From an uncultured Sphingomonadaceae bacterium (lineage in GTDB: Bacteria; Pseudomonadota; Alphaproteobacteria; Sphingomonadales; Sphingomonadaceae), in contig CANLUL010000001.1 in the NCBI GenBank assembly GCA_947494305.1, forward strand, positions 62,001 to 126,000: a stretch of DNA of 64,000 bases, written 5' to 3'. The first letter of the stretch is position 1, and each line of letters begins with the position of its first letter. The position numbers were made by a program, and so were the translations under genes. The notes beneath the pieces are model-generated. The model was not told the DNA's origin. It worked only from the letters and a program-made list of their open reading frames with translations, and made no database searches. Shown here piece by piece: positions 16,976 to 25,599 of the stretch.

Positions 16976-18067
16976 ATGGCCGTCGATAGTTTAGCCGCAA
17001 AAGCGCGAAATATTTCTACCAATATCAGTGCACATTATGTGGATAACGCGCGAAATCTGCCCTGGAGGGTGCCACCGGCCCAATCTAGGCTTGGAAAACT
17101 GCCCGACCCCTATCATGTCTGGCTATCCGAAATCATGCTGCAACAGACCACTGTTGGAGCAGTAAAAAGCTATTTCAAAAAATTTGTTCAACGGTGGCCC
17201 TCCGTACATGATCTTGCAGATGCAGAAGAAGCGGATGTGCTCGCGGCTTGGGCAGGGCTTGGATATTATGCGCGCGCACGAAATCTTCACAAATGTGCGG
17301 TGCAAGTATCTAAAAATGCAAAAGGAATTTTTCCTAAGAAAGAGTCTGAACTTCTGCAATTGCCAGGGGTGGGTGCCTATACTGCGGCTGCTATTGCTGC
17401 GATTGCTTTTGGTGAAAGAGCAGTAGTCGTGGATGCCAATATCGAACGTTTGGTGGCAAGGCTATTTGCTATCGATACGCCTCTTCCGAAGGGTAAATCC
17501 GAAATTCGCTACAAAATGGATTTGGTTACTCCCGGTGAAGACGCCGGTGATTTTGCCCAAGCCTGTATGGATATTGGTGCCTCCATCTGCACGGCGAAAA
17601 AACCGAAATGCGAAATCTGCCCTGTCCAAATGGATTGCACGGCCAGAAGGCTCGATAGAGCAGAAGAATTCCCTGTAAAACCGTCAAGGAAGCAAAAGCC
17701 CGTTCGAAAAGCGCGGTTTTTCTGGGTCGAGGAAAAAGGAAAACTGTTGCTCTCCACTCGTGCTGATAAAGGGATGCTCGCCGGGATGCGTTGTTTGCCA
17801 GATGATAACTGGTCAGCGCGCCAAGATGGCAATGCAGAACCCCCGATCGCCGCGAATTGGGTGGTTTTCGAAAATGTCATTCAGCATATCTTCACGCATT
17901 TTTCGGTCGAAGTTGATTTGGCGGTTTATCGCGGTGAAAAAATCGTTACTAACAATGATGATAATATCTGGTGGCCTCTAGAACAGATAGAACAAGCGGG
18001 CCTGCCGACTTTATATGCCAAAGCCGTTCGTTGGATGGTCAAGAAAAAGCAAGAGGATGAAACATGA
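16976..18067 (+). CDS. mutY: A/G-specific adenine glycosylase
   Basis: Removes adenine mispaired with 8-oxoguanine in base excision repair. The 363-aa protein shows the catalytic Glu52 in SEIMLQQT, helix-hairpin-helix LPGVGAYTA (129-137), catalytic Asp153 in VVDANIERL, and the [4Fe-4S] loop Cys205-x6-Cys212-x2-Cys215-x5-Cys221. A shortened C-terminal NUDIX-like 8-oxoG recognition domain follows (about 240-350). Other ATGs at 16960 and 16965 are out of frame. It is first in an operon with the serine hydrolase, nudC and a DUF2867 gene, each joined by a 4-bp overlap. The pairing with nudC is notable because both deal with damaged or surplus nucleotides. Confidence 0.96.
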   Translation: MAVDSLAAKARNISTNISAHYVDNARNLPWRVPPAQSRLGKLPDPYHVWLSEIMLQQTTVGAVKSYFKKFVQRWPSVHDLADAEEADVLAAWAGLGYYARARNLHKCAVQVSKNAKGIFPKKESELLQLPGVGAYTAAAIAAIAFGERAVVVDANIERLVARLFAIDTPLPKGKSEIRYKMDLVTPGEDAGDFAQACMDIGASICTAKKPKCEICPVQMDCTARRLDRAEEFPVKPSRKQKPVRKARFFWVEEKGKLLLSTRADKGMLAGMRCLPDDNWSARQDGNAEPPIAANWVVFENVIQHIFTHFSVEVDLAVYRGEKIVTNNDDNIWWPLEQIEQAGLPTLYAKAVRWMVKKKQEDET

Positions 18068-19413
18068 GCCAATATCAGACCCAATATCAGACCATGTTAC
18101 CGAATTTATCACGGCGTTCCGTATTGGGAAGCTTGGGCGCGAGCGCTTTGCTTGCAGGGGTACCAAAAGCGGCATTTGCGAAGACACCTCTTCCAGCACC
18201 GACATTTCCCGGATTGACGAAAATCATGAATGATTATGTCGCAGAGAAAAAGGTGGCCGGTATGCTGGCTGCCATTGGTTTCGGTCAAAGTGAGCCGCAG
18301 TTTATTGCGGCGGGCACCCAGAAAATCGGTGGTGATAGACCGATGGGGCAGAATACGTTGTTCCGGATGTATTCACAGACCAAGCCAGTCTGCGGCATGG
18401 CAGCGATGATGTTGGTTGAAGATGGCCTAATTTCACTCGACCAACCACTTTCCGAGATATTCCCTGAATTTGCAAATATGGAAGTTCTGGTCGATCCCGA
18501 GGGGGCAGTGGATAAGACGGTTCCAGCAAAGAACCCAATCACTATTCGCCAGTTGCAAACGCACACGGCCGGTCTTGGCTACACTATCGTTTCCAAAGGC
18601 CCGATTCAAAAGGCCTATTTGGCAGCGGGTCTGACCCCAGGGCGCGTTAGCCGCATGCCCCTACCCGGCGTGGATTCTGGTGCTCCCACACCAGACCTCA
18701 TGACATTTGTTAAACGGCTCGCCGAGATGCCTTTGGTTTACCAACCGGGTACATATTGGAGCTATTCGTTGAGCCACGATGTGTTGAGCGCCGTTATTGA
18801 AAAAGTTTCTGGCAAACCGCTTGATCAGTTCCTGCAGGAAAGAATGTTTGGCCCGCTGGGAATGAAAGATACATTTTATCATGTGCCGGCTGATCGTGCG
18901 ACCGATCTTGCTGATAATTATGCACCTTTTGGCGGCTCGTTAATTCCAATCGATCCTGGCGCCACGAGCATTTATCTCGACAAGCCTGCTTTTGCGTTTG
19001 GCAGCACCGGATTGGTTGGCACGGCTGGTGATTACGATAAGTTTCTGAAAATGTTGGTCGGTTTTGGACGTGTCGGCGAAGTACAAGTCATGAAACCGGA
19101 AACAGCAAAGCTGGGCATGTCCAATTTGCTTCCTGAAACAGCCGATACGACTGGCACTTGGGTTGCCAATCAGGGGTTTGGTGCTGGCGGTCGAGCCGGA
19201 CTGGGAACCGATGCTAGTCCTGCAGGTACTTTCGGCTGGGGAGGTGCTGCCGGAACATCGGCGTTCGTGGATACCGTGCGCGGGTTCCGTGCCGGGGGTT
19301 ATACGCAGTATATCCCATCCAATACTTACCCGTTCCAGTCGGACTTCCCGAAATATGTCTATGCGGACTTGATCGGTGCAGCCAACGCGGGAGAGGGAAA
19401 AACTAGCCCATGA
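18064..19413 (+). CDS. Tat-exported serine hydrolase (beta-lactamase class C/EstB family)
   Basis: A 449-aa serine hydrolase with a twin-arginine signal (LSRRSVLGSLGASALLAG, about residues 15-32). Active Ser104-x-x-Lys107 in YSQTK, a YSYSLSHD segment at the Tyr-x-Asn position (about 237) and a GWGGAAGT element in place of HxG/KTG are visible. Such proteins are esterases, D-aminopeptidases or beta-lactam hydrolases; the substrate is open. Codons 2-10 contain a perfect 12-bp tandem repeat (SQYQTQYQT), so either the ATG at 18064 (overlapping the mutY stop) or that at 18094, right before the Tat motif, could be used. Confidence 0.85.
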   Translation: MSQYQTQYQTMLPNLSRRSVLGSLGASALLAGVPKAAFAKTPLPAPTFPGLTKIMNDYVAEKKVAGMLAAIGFGQSEPQFIAAGTQKIGGDRPMGQNTLFRMYSQTKPVCGMAAMMLVEDGLISLDQPLSEIFPEFANMEVLVDPEGAVDKTVPAKNPITIRQLQTHTAGLGYTIVSKGPIQKAYLAAGLTPGRVSRMPLPGVDSGAPTPDLMTFVKRLAEMPLVYQPGTYWSYSLSHDVLSAVIEKVSGKPLDQFLQERMFGPLGMKDTFYHVPADRATDLADNYAPFGGSLIPIDPGATSIYLDKPAFAFGSTGLVGTAGDYDKFLKMLVGFGRVGEVQVMKPETAKLGMSNLLPETADTTGTWVANQGFGAGGRAGLGTDASPAGTFGWGGAAGTSAFVDTVRGFRAGGYTQYIPSNTYPFQSDFPKYVYADLIGAANAGEGKTSP

Positions 19414-20306
19414 ATAGAATCACACCGGCCTTTGCCGGGGGGACAATGGACCGAGCGGATCAGACTCGGGTGAACTCTGATAAGCTGCGTGCGGCGATGA
19501 TGAATCCTAAAGCGCAGGTGCTCCATTTGGATGGGTTAAATCCCGTTTTTGATAACTATGGCAGTCTGCAATGGGGGCCTGCTTTTGAGGCTTCCCCGGA
19601 CAATGACCTGTTGTTACTCGGTATTGAGAATGACACGCCCTATTTTGCTGAACTAAATGGGGCGGGCGATGCTGGTCCAGTAGCCAATCCCGCTCTTTGG
19701 CAAATGCTGGGTTCGCTACCAGCTGATCAGGCTGCTATTTATGCGACCGCACGAAGCCTCGTCGATTGGCACGCACGACACAGATTTTGCGCACAATGCG
19801 GCAAGTCAACACAGAGCCGTAAAGGCGGTTGGGCGAGGGTCTGCGACTCCGAAACCGGTGGATGCGGGGCGGAACATTTTCCGCGAACCGATCCGGTTGC
19901 GATCATGTTGGCCGAATGTGAAGGCAAGGTTTTAATGGGCCGGCAACCCCGCTTTCCGCCCAAGCGCTTTTCGGCTTTGGCAGGCTTTCTCGAACCTGGT
20001 GAGAGCATTGAAGGTTGTGTGAGACGGGAGCTGTTTGAAGAAGCTGGCATCAAAGTGCGGGATGTTCAATATGTAGCTAGCCAACCTTGGCCGTTTCCTT
20101 CGTCGTTGATGATTGGTTGTACCAGCCATACCGATGACCCAACACTCATTCTTGATGAAGAAGAAATTGAGGAAGCGGCTTGGTTCTCATTGGATGAAGT
20201 GAAGGCAGCAATGGCGGGAGATGAAAATGCACCATTTATCGCCCCGCCGCCATTTGCGATTGCGCATGACTTGCTAAAACATTGGCTGGAATCCAAAGAA
20301 AAATGA
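19410..20306 (+). CDS. nudC: NAD(+) diphosphatase / RNA deNADding enzyme
   Basis: Hydrolyses NAD(H) to NMN(H) and AMP and can remove NAD caps from RNA. The 298-aa protein has an N-terminal domain, a zinc ribbon (Cys127, Cys130, Cys145, Cys152), a Nudix box GFLEPGESIEGCVRRELFEE (192-211) and the family-defining SQPWPFPSSLM (224-234). All key Nudix Glu residues are present. ATG overlaps the hydrolase stop by 4 bp, and the gene's own stop overlaps the DUF2867 start. Confidence 0.95.
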   Translation: MNRITPAFAGGTMDRADQTRVNSDKLRAAMMNPKAQVLHLDGLNPVFDNYGSLQWGPAFEASPDNDLLLLGIENDTPYFAELNGAGDAGPVANPALWQMLGSLPADQAAIYATARSLVDWHARHRFCAQCGKSTQSRKGGWARVCDSETGGCGAEHFPRTDPVAIMLAECEGKVLMGRQPRFPPKRFSALAGFLEPGESIEGCVRRELFEEAGIKVRDVQYVASQPWPFPSSLMIGCTSHTDDPTLILDEEEIEEAAWFSLDEVKAAMAGDENAPFIAPPPFAIAHDLLKHWLESKEK

Positions 20307-20821
20307 CCGTTCGCAGCGTTCTTGTTCCCTCGAGTGCTGCGATACATGACTATCTACCCGAAGCCGATTTTGCCGATGCCTATGAAGTGATCGTTCCGGC
20401 GCGAGATATTTCGCCGCAAGAAAGCTTCCATGCGATTATAAAATCTATGCCGGACTGGTTCCGCAACCTGTTCAAGCTGCGTAACAAATTGGTCCGGCCA
20501 TTTGGCCTCATTGCACCAACATCGAATGAACTTGATGCTATGGTGCCAAAAGAAACTTATGAACTGGGTGATCGTATCGGGGTATTTGAATTCTACGGTC
20601 GTACGGATAAGGAAGTCGTAACCGGTGCTGATGACAAGCATCTCAATTTCCGGCTATCCGTTTTGCGGGTGAGAGATGGTGACAAAGATAGGATCGTTGT
20701 TACCACATTAGTGCAGCGCCACAATTTGGCAGGGCGAATATATCTGCGATCAATCCTGCCTTTTCATGAATTGGGTGTACGTTCGCTACTCCGCAATGCT
20801 GCAGAAAAGGGTTTGTTGTAG
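20303..20821 (+). CDS. DUF2867-family protein
   Basis: A 172-aa cytosolic protein with the DUF2867 pattern: the early strand YEVIVPARDISPQESFHAII, PDWFRNLFKLRNKLVRPFGL in the middle, and a C-terminal VQRHNLAGRIYL strand. Function unknown; the fold is predicted to be StAR/polyketide-cyclase-like. The ATG at 20303 overlaps the nudC stop (ATGA); an earlier in-frame start at 20282 lies inside nudC and is less likely. Last gene of the mutY operon, followed by a converging gene. Confidence 0.78.
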   Translation: MTVRSVLVPSSAAIHDYLPEADFADAYEVIVPARDISPQESFHAIIKSMPDWFRNLFKLRNKLVRPFGLIAPTSNELDAMVPKETYELGDRIGVFEFYGRTDKEVVTGADDKHLNFRLSVLRVRDGDKDRIVVTTLVQRHNLAGRIYLRSILPFHELGVRSLLRNAAEKGLL

Positions 20822-20909
20822 GTTAGGATCAAATTTGCAACTTGAGGTTTATGCTAAGCCAATACCAGATTAAGATCCATATCGACCAATGGAGCTTAAG
20901 CTAACTGAT

Positions 20910-22022
20910 CTAGGAATTGGTGCAAATTTCTGTGTTCCGAGAGGTTAATCTTGAAACCTTCAACCGGTTTGCAATTTCGACAATCGATGGCGGAAGTGGC
21001 TCGGACTTTGTTAAATTGTCATCGTCGGCCATTGCTTTGTGGTAACCCAATGCAAATTCTTCCGGTGGCAGGGCAAGCAAACAAGGTAAGGTTCCGGGGC
21101 CAAAGCTATGAACAATCTCGGCCGTCATCTGTTGACCAACAAAGTAGGATGGTTCTCCAAAACCACCGTCAAAGGCCAGCGCATAGATTTTGGGAAACCG
21201 TTTAGCCAAACCATCTGGATCATGTGCGACAGCTTCCATCATAAAAGCGAGTAGATCAAAGTTATAGGAAAGTTGCCGAAAATTTCTCTGTGCCAGGTTG
21301 CGGGAAAATTTTGCATAACGTCCATCGCCTTTGATATTGCGCATATCACCGATAAAAGAGGCGCTCCCCTCTATGGCAAGTCTGTGGAACATATAGTCCC
21401 ACGCCTGAAGTTCCGTTCGCACATCTTTCTCATCCACCATCGGCTTTGAGGCAAACGCATTCTGCATGGCATGATAGGCTTCATGGGAAATCAGTTTCGC
21501 TATGGCTTCATATTCACCTTCAATATCGGCGCTGAGGCAGGGAAGATCGATATAGAATAGCTCATCTTTAGAGAAACCGCCGCAGGAGAAACTGGCGGCA
21601 GCAATGATGACTTTGCTCTCAAAATCAAACCCTTCGGGTAGATAAGGAGCAATATTGGATCGAACACGATTGGTGAGATCAGCGCGTTTGGTCAGAAGGT
21701 AGCTGATAGATTTTGTCATCAACGGGCGTTGTTGGACCAGATATCTGAATCGGTAAGGGTCTTTCTCAAGCACTTTGCAATGCGCGGCCGCCTCCAAGCC
21801 TTTAAGATAGTTCTCCATTGTAAATCGTTCCGCAAACTCCCGATGATGCGCCACTTGCTTTTGAACAATGGATGATGTCGAAAACTCGAGCGGATCAATT
21901 GCCTGGTTGGAGCAAGCAATTTCGAGCAAGCGACTGGCTTGGGATATATCAATATCGATCGTCTGCGCCCTTGCCGGCAGGGCACAAGCGATCAATGCGA
22001 GTATGACTAAGATCCGATACAT
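20910..22022 (-). CDS. secreted HExxH protein, putative zinc peptidase
   Basis: A 370-aa protein with a Sec signal (MYRILVILALIACALPARAQ, cleavage about residue 20). ISHEAYHAMQNAF contains HExxH (His180, Glu181, His184), and Glu218 in IEGSAS is placed as the third ligand of a gluzincin. The middle of the protein carries pairs of Cys (147, 162) that may form a disulfide. It resembles the DUF5700-type putative zinc-dependent proteases, but the assignment is by motif only. It lies alone between the mutY operon and the DUF1489 gene. A protease acting outside the cytoplasm is a reasonable guess; substrate unknown. Confidence 0.65.
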   Translation of the reverse strand: MYRILVILALIACALPARAQTIDIDISQASRLLEIACSNQAIDPLEFSTSSIVQKQVAHHREFAERFTMENYLKGLEAAAHCKVLEKDPYRFRYLVQQRPLMTKSISYLLTKRADLTNRVRSNIAPYLPEGFDFESKVIIAAASFSCGGFSKDELFYIDLPCLSADIEGEYEAIAKLISHEAYHAMQNAFASKPMVDEKDVRTELQAWDYMFHRLAIEGSASFIGDMRNIKGDGRYAKFSRNLAQRNFRQLSYNFDLLAFMMEAVAHDPDGLAKRFPKIYALAFDGGFGEPSYFVGQQMTAEIVHSFGPGTLPCLLALPPEEFALGYHKAMADDDNLTKSEPLPPSIVEIANRLKVSRLTSRNTEICTNS

Positions 22023-22102
22023 ATCTTAGTGTATTATCCAGCTAATACAATGTGTCAATAATTGTTTGAACTGCGGGGCAGTTGCCGTATCAGAGTTTGG
22101 GC

Positions 22103-22516
22103 TTAGACCAACCCCAAATTTGCTAATTCGCCCAACATTTCTGCCGGAATTTCGTCGGCTCCCTCGGCTCCATCACCCAAATCGGCCGGTGCATCGGCAT
22201 CTTCCAAGTAACGCCAACCTTGATGTGCTCGGCGGGGCAGAGGTTGTACGGCGATCAGTTTTGGTTCAAGCCGTATCCATTGCCGTCCTTCGCCATTATC
22301 TTGAAAACCAATAATGGGACTGCGTCCGACTATTTTTTTCTGATGAATCCAGAAAAGTGATCCACCGATCATTTCCTCAAATCTCTTGGGTTTATATCGC
22401 GTGGTTAGCCGGGCTTCACCATTGGTCGCTGTATTTCCGATATGCGATTCCAGCCATTTACGAAGCGTGGCAGGGCTTTCGCTGCGGAAGGCAATTTTTG
22501 TCATATGAAGTGGCAT
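22103..22516 (-). CDS. DUF1489-family protein
   Basis: A 137-aa protein of the alphaproteobacterial DUF1489 family: MPLHMTKIAF start, then MIGGSLFWIHQKKIVGRSPI (conserved GGSLYWV-type core) and WRYLEDADAPADL near the C-terminus. Function unknown; it is found as a single gene across the class. The ATG at 22516 gives the usual N-terminus; a longer frame from 22561 adds 15 residues without a better ribosome site. Confidence 0.78.
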   Translation of the reverse strand: MPLHMTKIAFRSESPATLRKWLESHIGNTATNGEARLTTRYKPKRFEEMIGGSLFWIHQKKIVGRSPIIGFQDNGEGRQWIRLEPKLIAVQPLPRRAHQGWRYLEDADAPADLGDGAEGADEIPAEMLGELANLGLV

Positions 22517-22616
22517 GGCTGCTTTCTGAGCGGCGAACATCAGATAGTCAAGTAGGCCCACGACCAGTCCGCTAGCGTATTTTCAAAAAAGAAAAGGCCG
22601 TCTTCTCATTTTGTTA

Positions 22617-22635
22617 TTGCAAATGATTATCAAAA
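22617..22635 (+). promoter_or_regulatory. Fur-box-like site upstream of the 136-aa gene
   Basis: TTGCAAATGATTATCAAAA contains TGATTATCA (22624-22632), a one-mismatch match to the Fur core TGATAATCA, 40 nt before the downstream ATG, so in the position of a promoter operator. It suggests iron control of the unknown gene that follows. Single-site evidence only. Confidence 0.4.
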
Positions 22636-22674
22636 GCATATTCTATCCCTCTAAACATCATCAGAGGAGTCGAA

Positions 22675-23085
22675 ATGGGAGCGATATTGGAAAAGCTGGT
22701 TGTGCCTATGCCGGATATTCGGACGTTGGCTGGCGCGGAGGCAAGAATTATCATCTCGCTGCGTTTGGCGATTATTGCCCATAAAACTGGGCAAGATTGT
22801 CGTGAGCGATTGGATGATCGATTGGGTAGTAGAAAAGCTACAACACGTTTGTTGCTAATTGTAGAGACCGTTGGATTTGCTTGGCCGGAGGCGTTTAAGA
22901 TTGGATGTCCATGTACTCCAAAGACAACACCGGATGAAATTCTTTTCCTCAATATGATCCGCTATGTCGTAGCTGGTAATAAACCCGCCTATGATGGGTT
23001 GCTTTGCGAGATGATTGACGACAGCGCTCGTGAGCGAATCTGGTTTGATATCCAAAATTTTACAGCCTTCTATATGAAGTCCTAG
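22675..23085 (+). CDS. unknown 136-aa protein behind a Fur-like site
   Basis: Not recognised. AGAGGAG sits 6 nt before the ATG, and the preceding 60 nt hold a Fur-box-like palindrome, so the gene is likely real and perhaps iron-regulated. The protein is predicted all-helical (IRTLAGAEARIIISLRLAII, then RLLLIVETVGFAWPEAFKI) with no signal peptide. Cys residues occur in TGQDCRERL, GCPCTP (a CxC pair) and GLLCEMID, which could bind metal or haem. It ends DIQNFTAFYMKS. There is no neighbour in the same operon. Confidence 0.6.
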   Translation: MGAILEKLVVPMPDIRTLAGAEARIIISLRLAIIAHKTGQDCRERLDDRLGSRKATTRLLLIVETVGFAWPEAFKIGCPCTPKTTPDEILFLNMIRYVVAGNKPAYDGLLCEMIDDSARERIWFDIQNFTAFYMKS

Positions 23086-23299
23086 GTGTAAGAAAATTTG
23101 CAAGTTTTCATTGCACAATCGACTTCAAGCACTGACCTCGTCCGCAACTAATTGCGTTGAGATGTTCGCGTTTCAGGTTGAAACTATGCCGTTTTTCAAT
23201 TGGACCCACCCGGCGTCCTATTGGGCTATATCTAGTGGATAGTTGCCCGACCATCGCCATTTTTAAGAGATCAGGGGGGTAACTGATGGAGTTGAATAA

Positions 23300-23593
23300 A
23301 TGAGAAATACCTCTTTGTTGGCTACTGCAATTGGCGCAACTATGTTTATTGCAGTACCAGTTTTTGCCTAGGATGCATCCGAAGCACCCGCACAATCTAG
23401 CTCACCGGCCGCAACCATTGATACCGATGGCGACGGCGTAATGGACGCATGGGGCCAGCGCGGTGACGGGAAACCTGATACCTGGGATACCGACGGTGAT
23501 GGTAAACCCGATGCCTTTGATCAGGATGGCGATGGTGCTCCTGATCCGAAAGCGGAGGAAAAAACCGAAGCCGAACCGCAACAGAAAGACTAG
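23300..23593 (+). pseudogene. secreted DxDxDG-repeat (thrombospondin type 3-like) protein interrupted by an amber codon
   Basis: One continuous frame encodes a 23-residue signal peptide (MRNTSLLATAIGATMFIAVPVFA), an in-frame TAG at 23369-23371 exactly at the predicted cleavage site, then 73 more codons to a natural TAG at 23591. The rest, starting DASEAPAQ, carries calcium-loop repeats (DTDGDGVMDAW, DTDGDGKPDAFD, QDGDGAPD) and an acidic tail. The usual residue after a VFA cleavage site is Gln, and CAG to TAG is a single change. I read it as a recently broken gene for a small secreted calcium-binding protein, unless the base is an error or the amber is read through. Confidence 0.65.
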
Positions 23594-23669
23594 AGCTGGC
23601 CGCAGTTGGGCCAATCAAACCTCTCCTTTAAAGGCCTGACTGCGGCATGTTCCCCCAATGGAGGAAATC

Positions 23670-23993
23670 ATGCAATTATATTCAAAACACATTTTGTTCC
23701 TGACACCCGCGCTAATTCTGGTCTCGGCCTGTGATGCGCCAACTGATGCTCCTGCAGAGCCGGTTGAAGATCAATCGGTAACCGATGATTTTACCAGCGA
23801 CCAACCGGTAGTCGAAGATCCCATGGCTGGCGATATGGTGGTTGAAGACTCGCCTGAACTAAGTAGTGGTGGAACCGGTAGTGCGACTGGTGGAGACACT
23901 TCAGATGCGTCTGCCGATGAATCTGCTATCGGAGATGCGGCAAAGATCTTGGAAGAACAATCAGAAACTGAAGAGTCCGAAAAAGCTGAATGA
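23670..23993 (+). CDS. small acidic lipoprotein of unknown function
   Basis: A 107-aa protein with a lipoprotein signal (MQLYSKHILFLTPALILVSA, lipobox Cys21), then an acidic, low-complexity Asp/Glu/Ser/Gly-rich tail (QPVVEDPMAGDMVVEDSPEL) with no globular domain. GGAGGAAATC directly before the ATG at 23670 marks the start; an earlier in-frame start at 23658 would bury the signal. It follows the amber-interrupted gene by 76 nt and converges with mgtE. It may be an envelope spacer or ion-binding lipoprotein. Confidence 0.65.
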   Translation: MQLYSKHILFLTPALILVSACDAPTDAPAEPVEDQSVTDDFTSDQPVVEDPMAGDMVVEDSPELSSGGTGSATGGDTSDASADESAIGDAAKILEEQSETEESEKAE

Positions 23994-24016
23994 AAGCGCT
24001 GGTGGGGGGTGGAAAA

Positions 24017-25426
24017 TTACAAGTTAACCAGCCCGCTCCCCACTGCAAGACCAAGAAAAGCAAGGAAACCCATGGTGTCGGTTATCATGGTGACGAAGAC
24101 AGAAGAGGCTAACGCCGGATCCTGATCCAATCGATCTAGCATCACGGGGACAAATATCCCGGCAAAACCGGCTACCAATATATTAATGAGCATAGCGGCC
24201 GCGATTACCCCACCGAGCATTGGATTGCCGAAGACCAGGGCTGTTCCAATACCAACCAGTACAGCAATGGTTCCACCGTTAAGCACGGCGAGACGCATCT
24301 CTCGTCCAATAATCCGACCTGTATTTGAGCGTGTTAGCTCATTCATAGCCAAAGCACGGACGGATACCGCCATCGTTTGTGTGCCAGCATTTCCACCAAT
24401 ACTTGCAACAATCGGCATCAAAATAGCGAGCGCGACCATTTGTTCTATTGCACCGCCGAATATCGAAATGACAAAACTTGCCACCATTGCGGTTGCAAGA
24501 TTGGCTATCAGCCAGCGGACGCGCGCATTGTAACTATCGCGGATCGGTTCGTTGATATCACCTTCGCCGGCGCCCGAGAGTAGCAACACATCCTCACTGG
24601 CCTCGTCTTCGACGATATGTAGAATATCATCAACCGTGATCATACCGATCAACCGGCCATCTTCGTTCACGACCGCAGCCGAAATTAGGTTGTACTTCTG
24701 GAAACGCAGGGCGACTTCTTCCTGATCCATGTTCGCAGGGATCAGTGTTTGTTCGTGTTTCATCACGTCGAAGATCGCTACCTCGCGCGGGGTGCGCAAA
24801 ATCCAGCTAAGTTCACAAGTACCGACGGGTTTGAACGCTGGATCAACTACGAAAATTTCCCAGAACTCGGTGGTCAAATCATCGTTGCCACGTAAATAAT
24901 CGATCAGGTCGCCAACCGTCATATGCTGAGGCACCGCAATCAAATCGCGCTGCATGATCCGGCCAGCAGTTTCCTCATCAAAGGTGAGCGCCGTTTCTAC
25001 CGCAGCCCGCTCTTCGGGCTCCATTTCAGCGAGAACAGCTTTCTGTTCGCCCTCGTCGAGATCCTCGATAATCGCCACGGCGTCATCAGTTTCCAGCTGC
25101 TCAGTCAGGTCGGCAATTTGACCCGGTTCCAGTACCTCGATCAGGTCTTCACGAACATGCTCGTTCATTTCCGAAAGGACTTCCGGACTAACCAAATCAC
25201 CCAAAGCTTCAGCTAGAGGCGCCCGTTCATCCTCGTCGATCAATTCGAACAGGTCGGCAATATCGGCTTCGTGAAGCGGGTTGACTAATTCTTGTGCAAG
25301 GCCACGATCATTATCCTCTGCGGCCTCTGAAACCGAACGAACAAAATCTTTGGTTAGGCGATTGCTCTCATCAAGGACATCCTCGCGATCTAAATCTTCA
25401 ATGGGGGCGTCATTTATCTCGGTCAT
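24017..25426 (-). CDS. mgtE: magnesium transporter MgtE
   Basis: Mg2+ channel of the inner membrane, 469 aa. An acidic N-terminal superhelical domain (ELVNPLHEADIADLFELIDE; residues to about 135) and a CBS pair (about 140-265; IGMITVDDILHIVEDEASED ends the second) sense Mg2+. Five membrane helices follow (about 290-469), with the pore motif GGNAGTQTMAVSVRALA. The ATG at 25426 has GAGGGGAG before it. The very C-terminal helix (SVFVTMITDTMGFLAFLGLA) is the conserved fifth segment. Single-gene unit, converging with the acidic lipoprotein. Confidence 0.95.
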   Translation of the reverse strand: MTEINDAPIEDLDREDVLDESNRLTKDFVRSVSEAAEDNDRGLAQELVNPLHEADIADLFELIDEDERAPLAEALGDLVSPEVLSEMNEHVREDLIEVLEPGQIADLTEQLETDDAVAIIEDLDEGEQKAVLAEMEPEERAAVETALTFDEETAGRIMQRDLIAVPQHMTVGDLIDYLRGNDDLTTEFWEIFVVDPAFKPVGTCELSWILRTPREVAIFDVMKHEQTLIPANMDQEEVALRFQKYNLISAAVVNEDGRLIGMITVDDILHIVEDEASEDVLLLSGAGEGDINEPIRDSYNARVRWLIANLATAMVASFVISIFGGAIEQMVALAILMPIVASIGGNAGTQTMAVSVRALAMNELTRSNTGRIIGREMRLAVLNGGTIAVLVGIGTALVFGNPMLGGVIAAAMLINILVAGFAGIFVPVMLDRLDQDPALASSVFVTMITDTMGFLAFLGLAVGSGLVNL

Positions 25427-25599
25427 GTCGATGCTCCCCTCTTCACACACTTGCGCGTCGCTTCAACCAGGGCTGTCTAGTAGCAGTGGCAGCGAAAATG
25501 CAATCTTTTGTGAAATAATTCAAACACAGCGGGTGCTTTTTGCCGGAGCGATGCCTATATCCGCAGCAATTTACAAAAACGCACATAAAGGAATAACAA

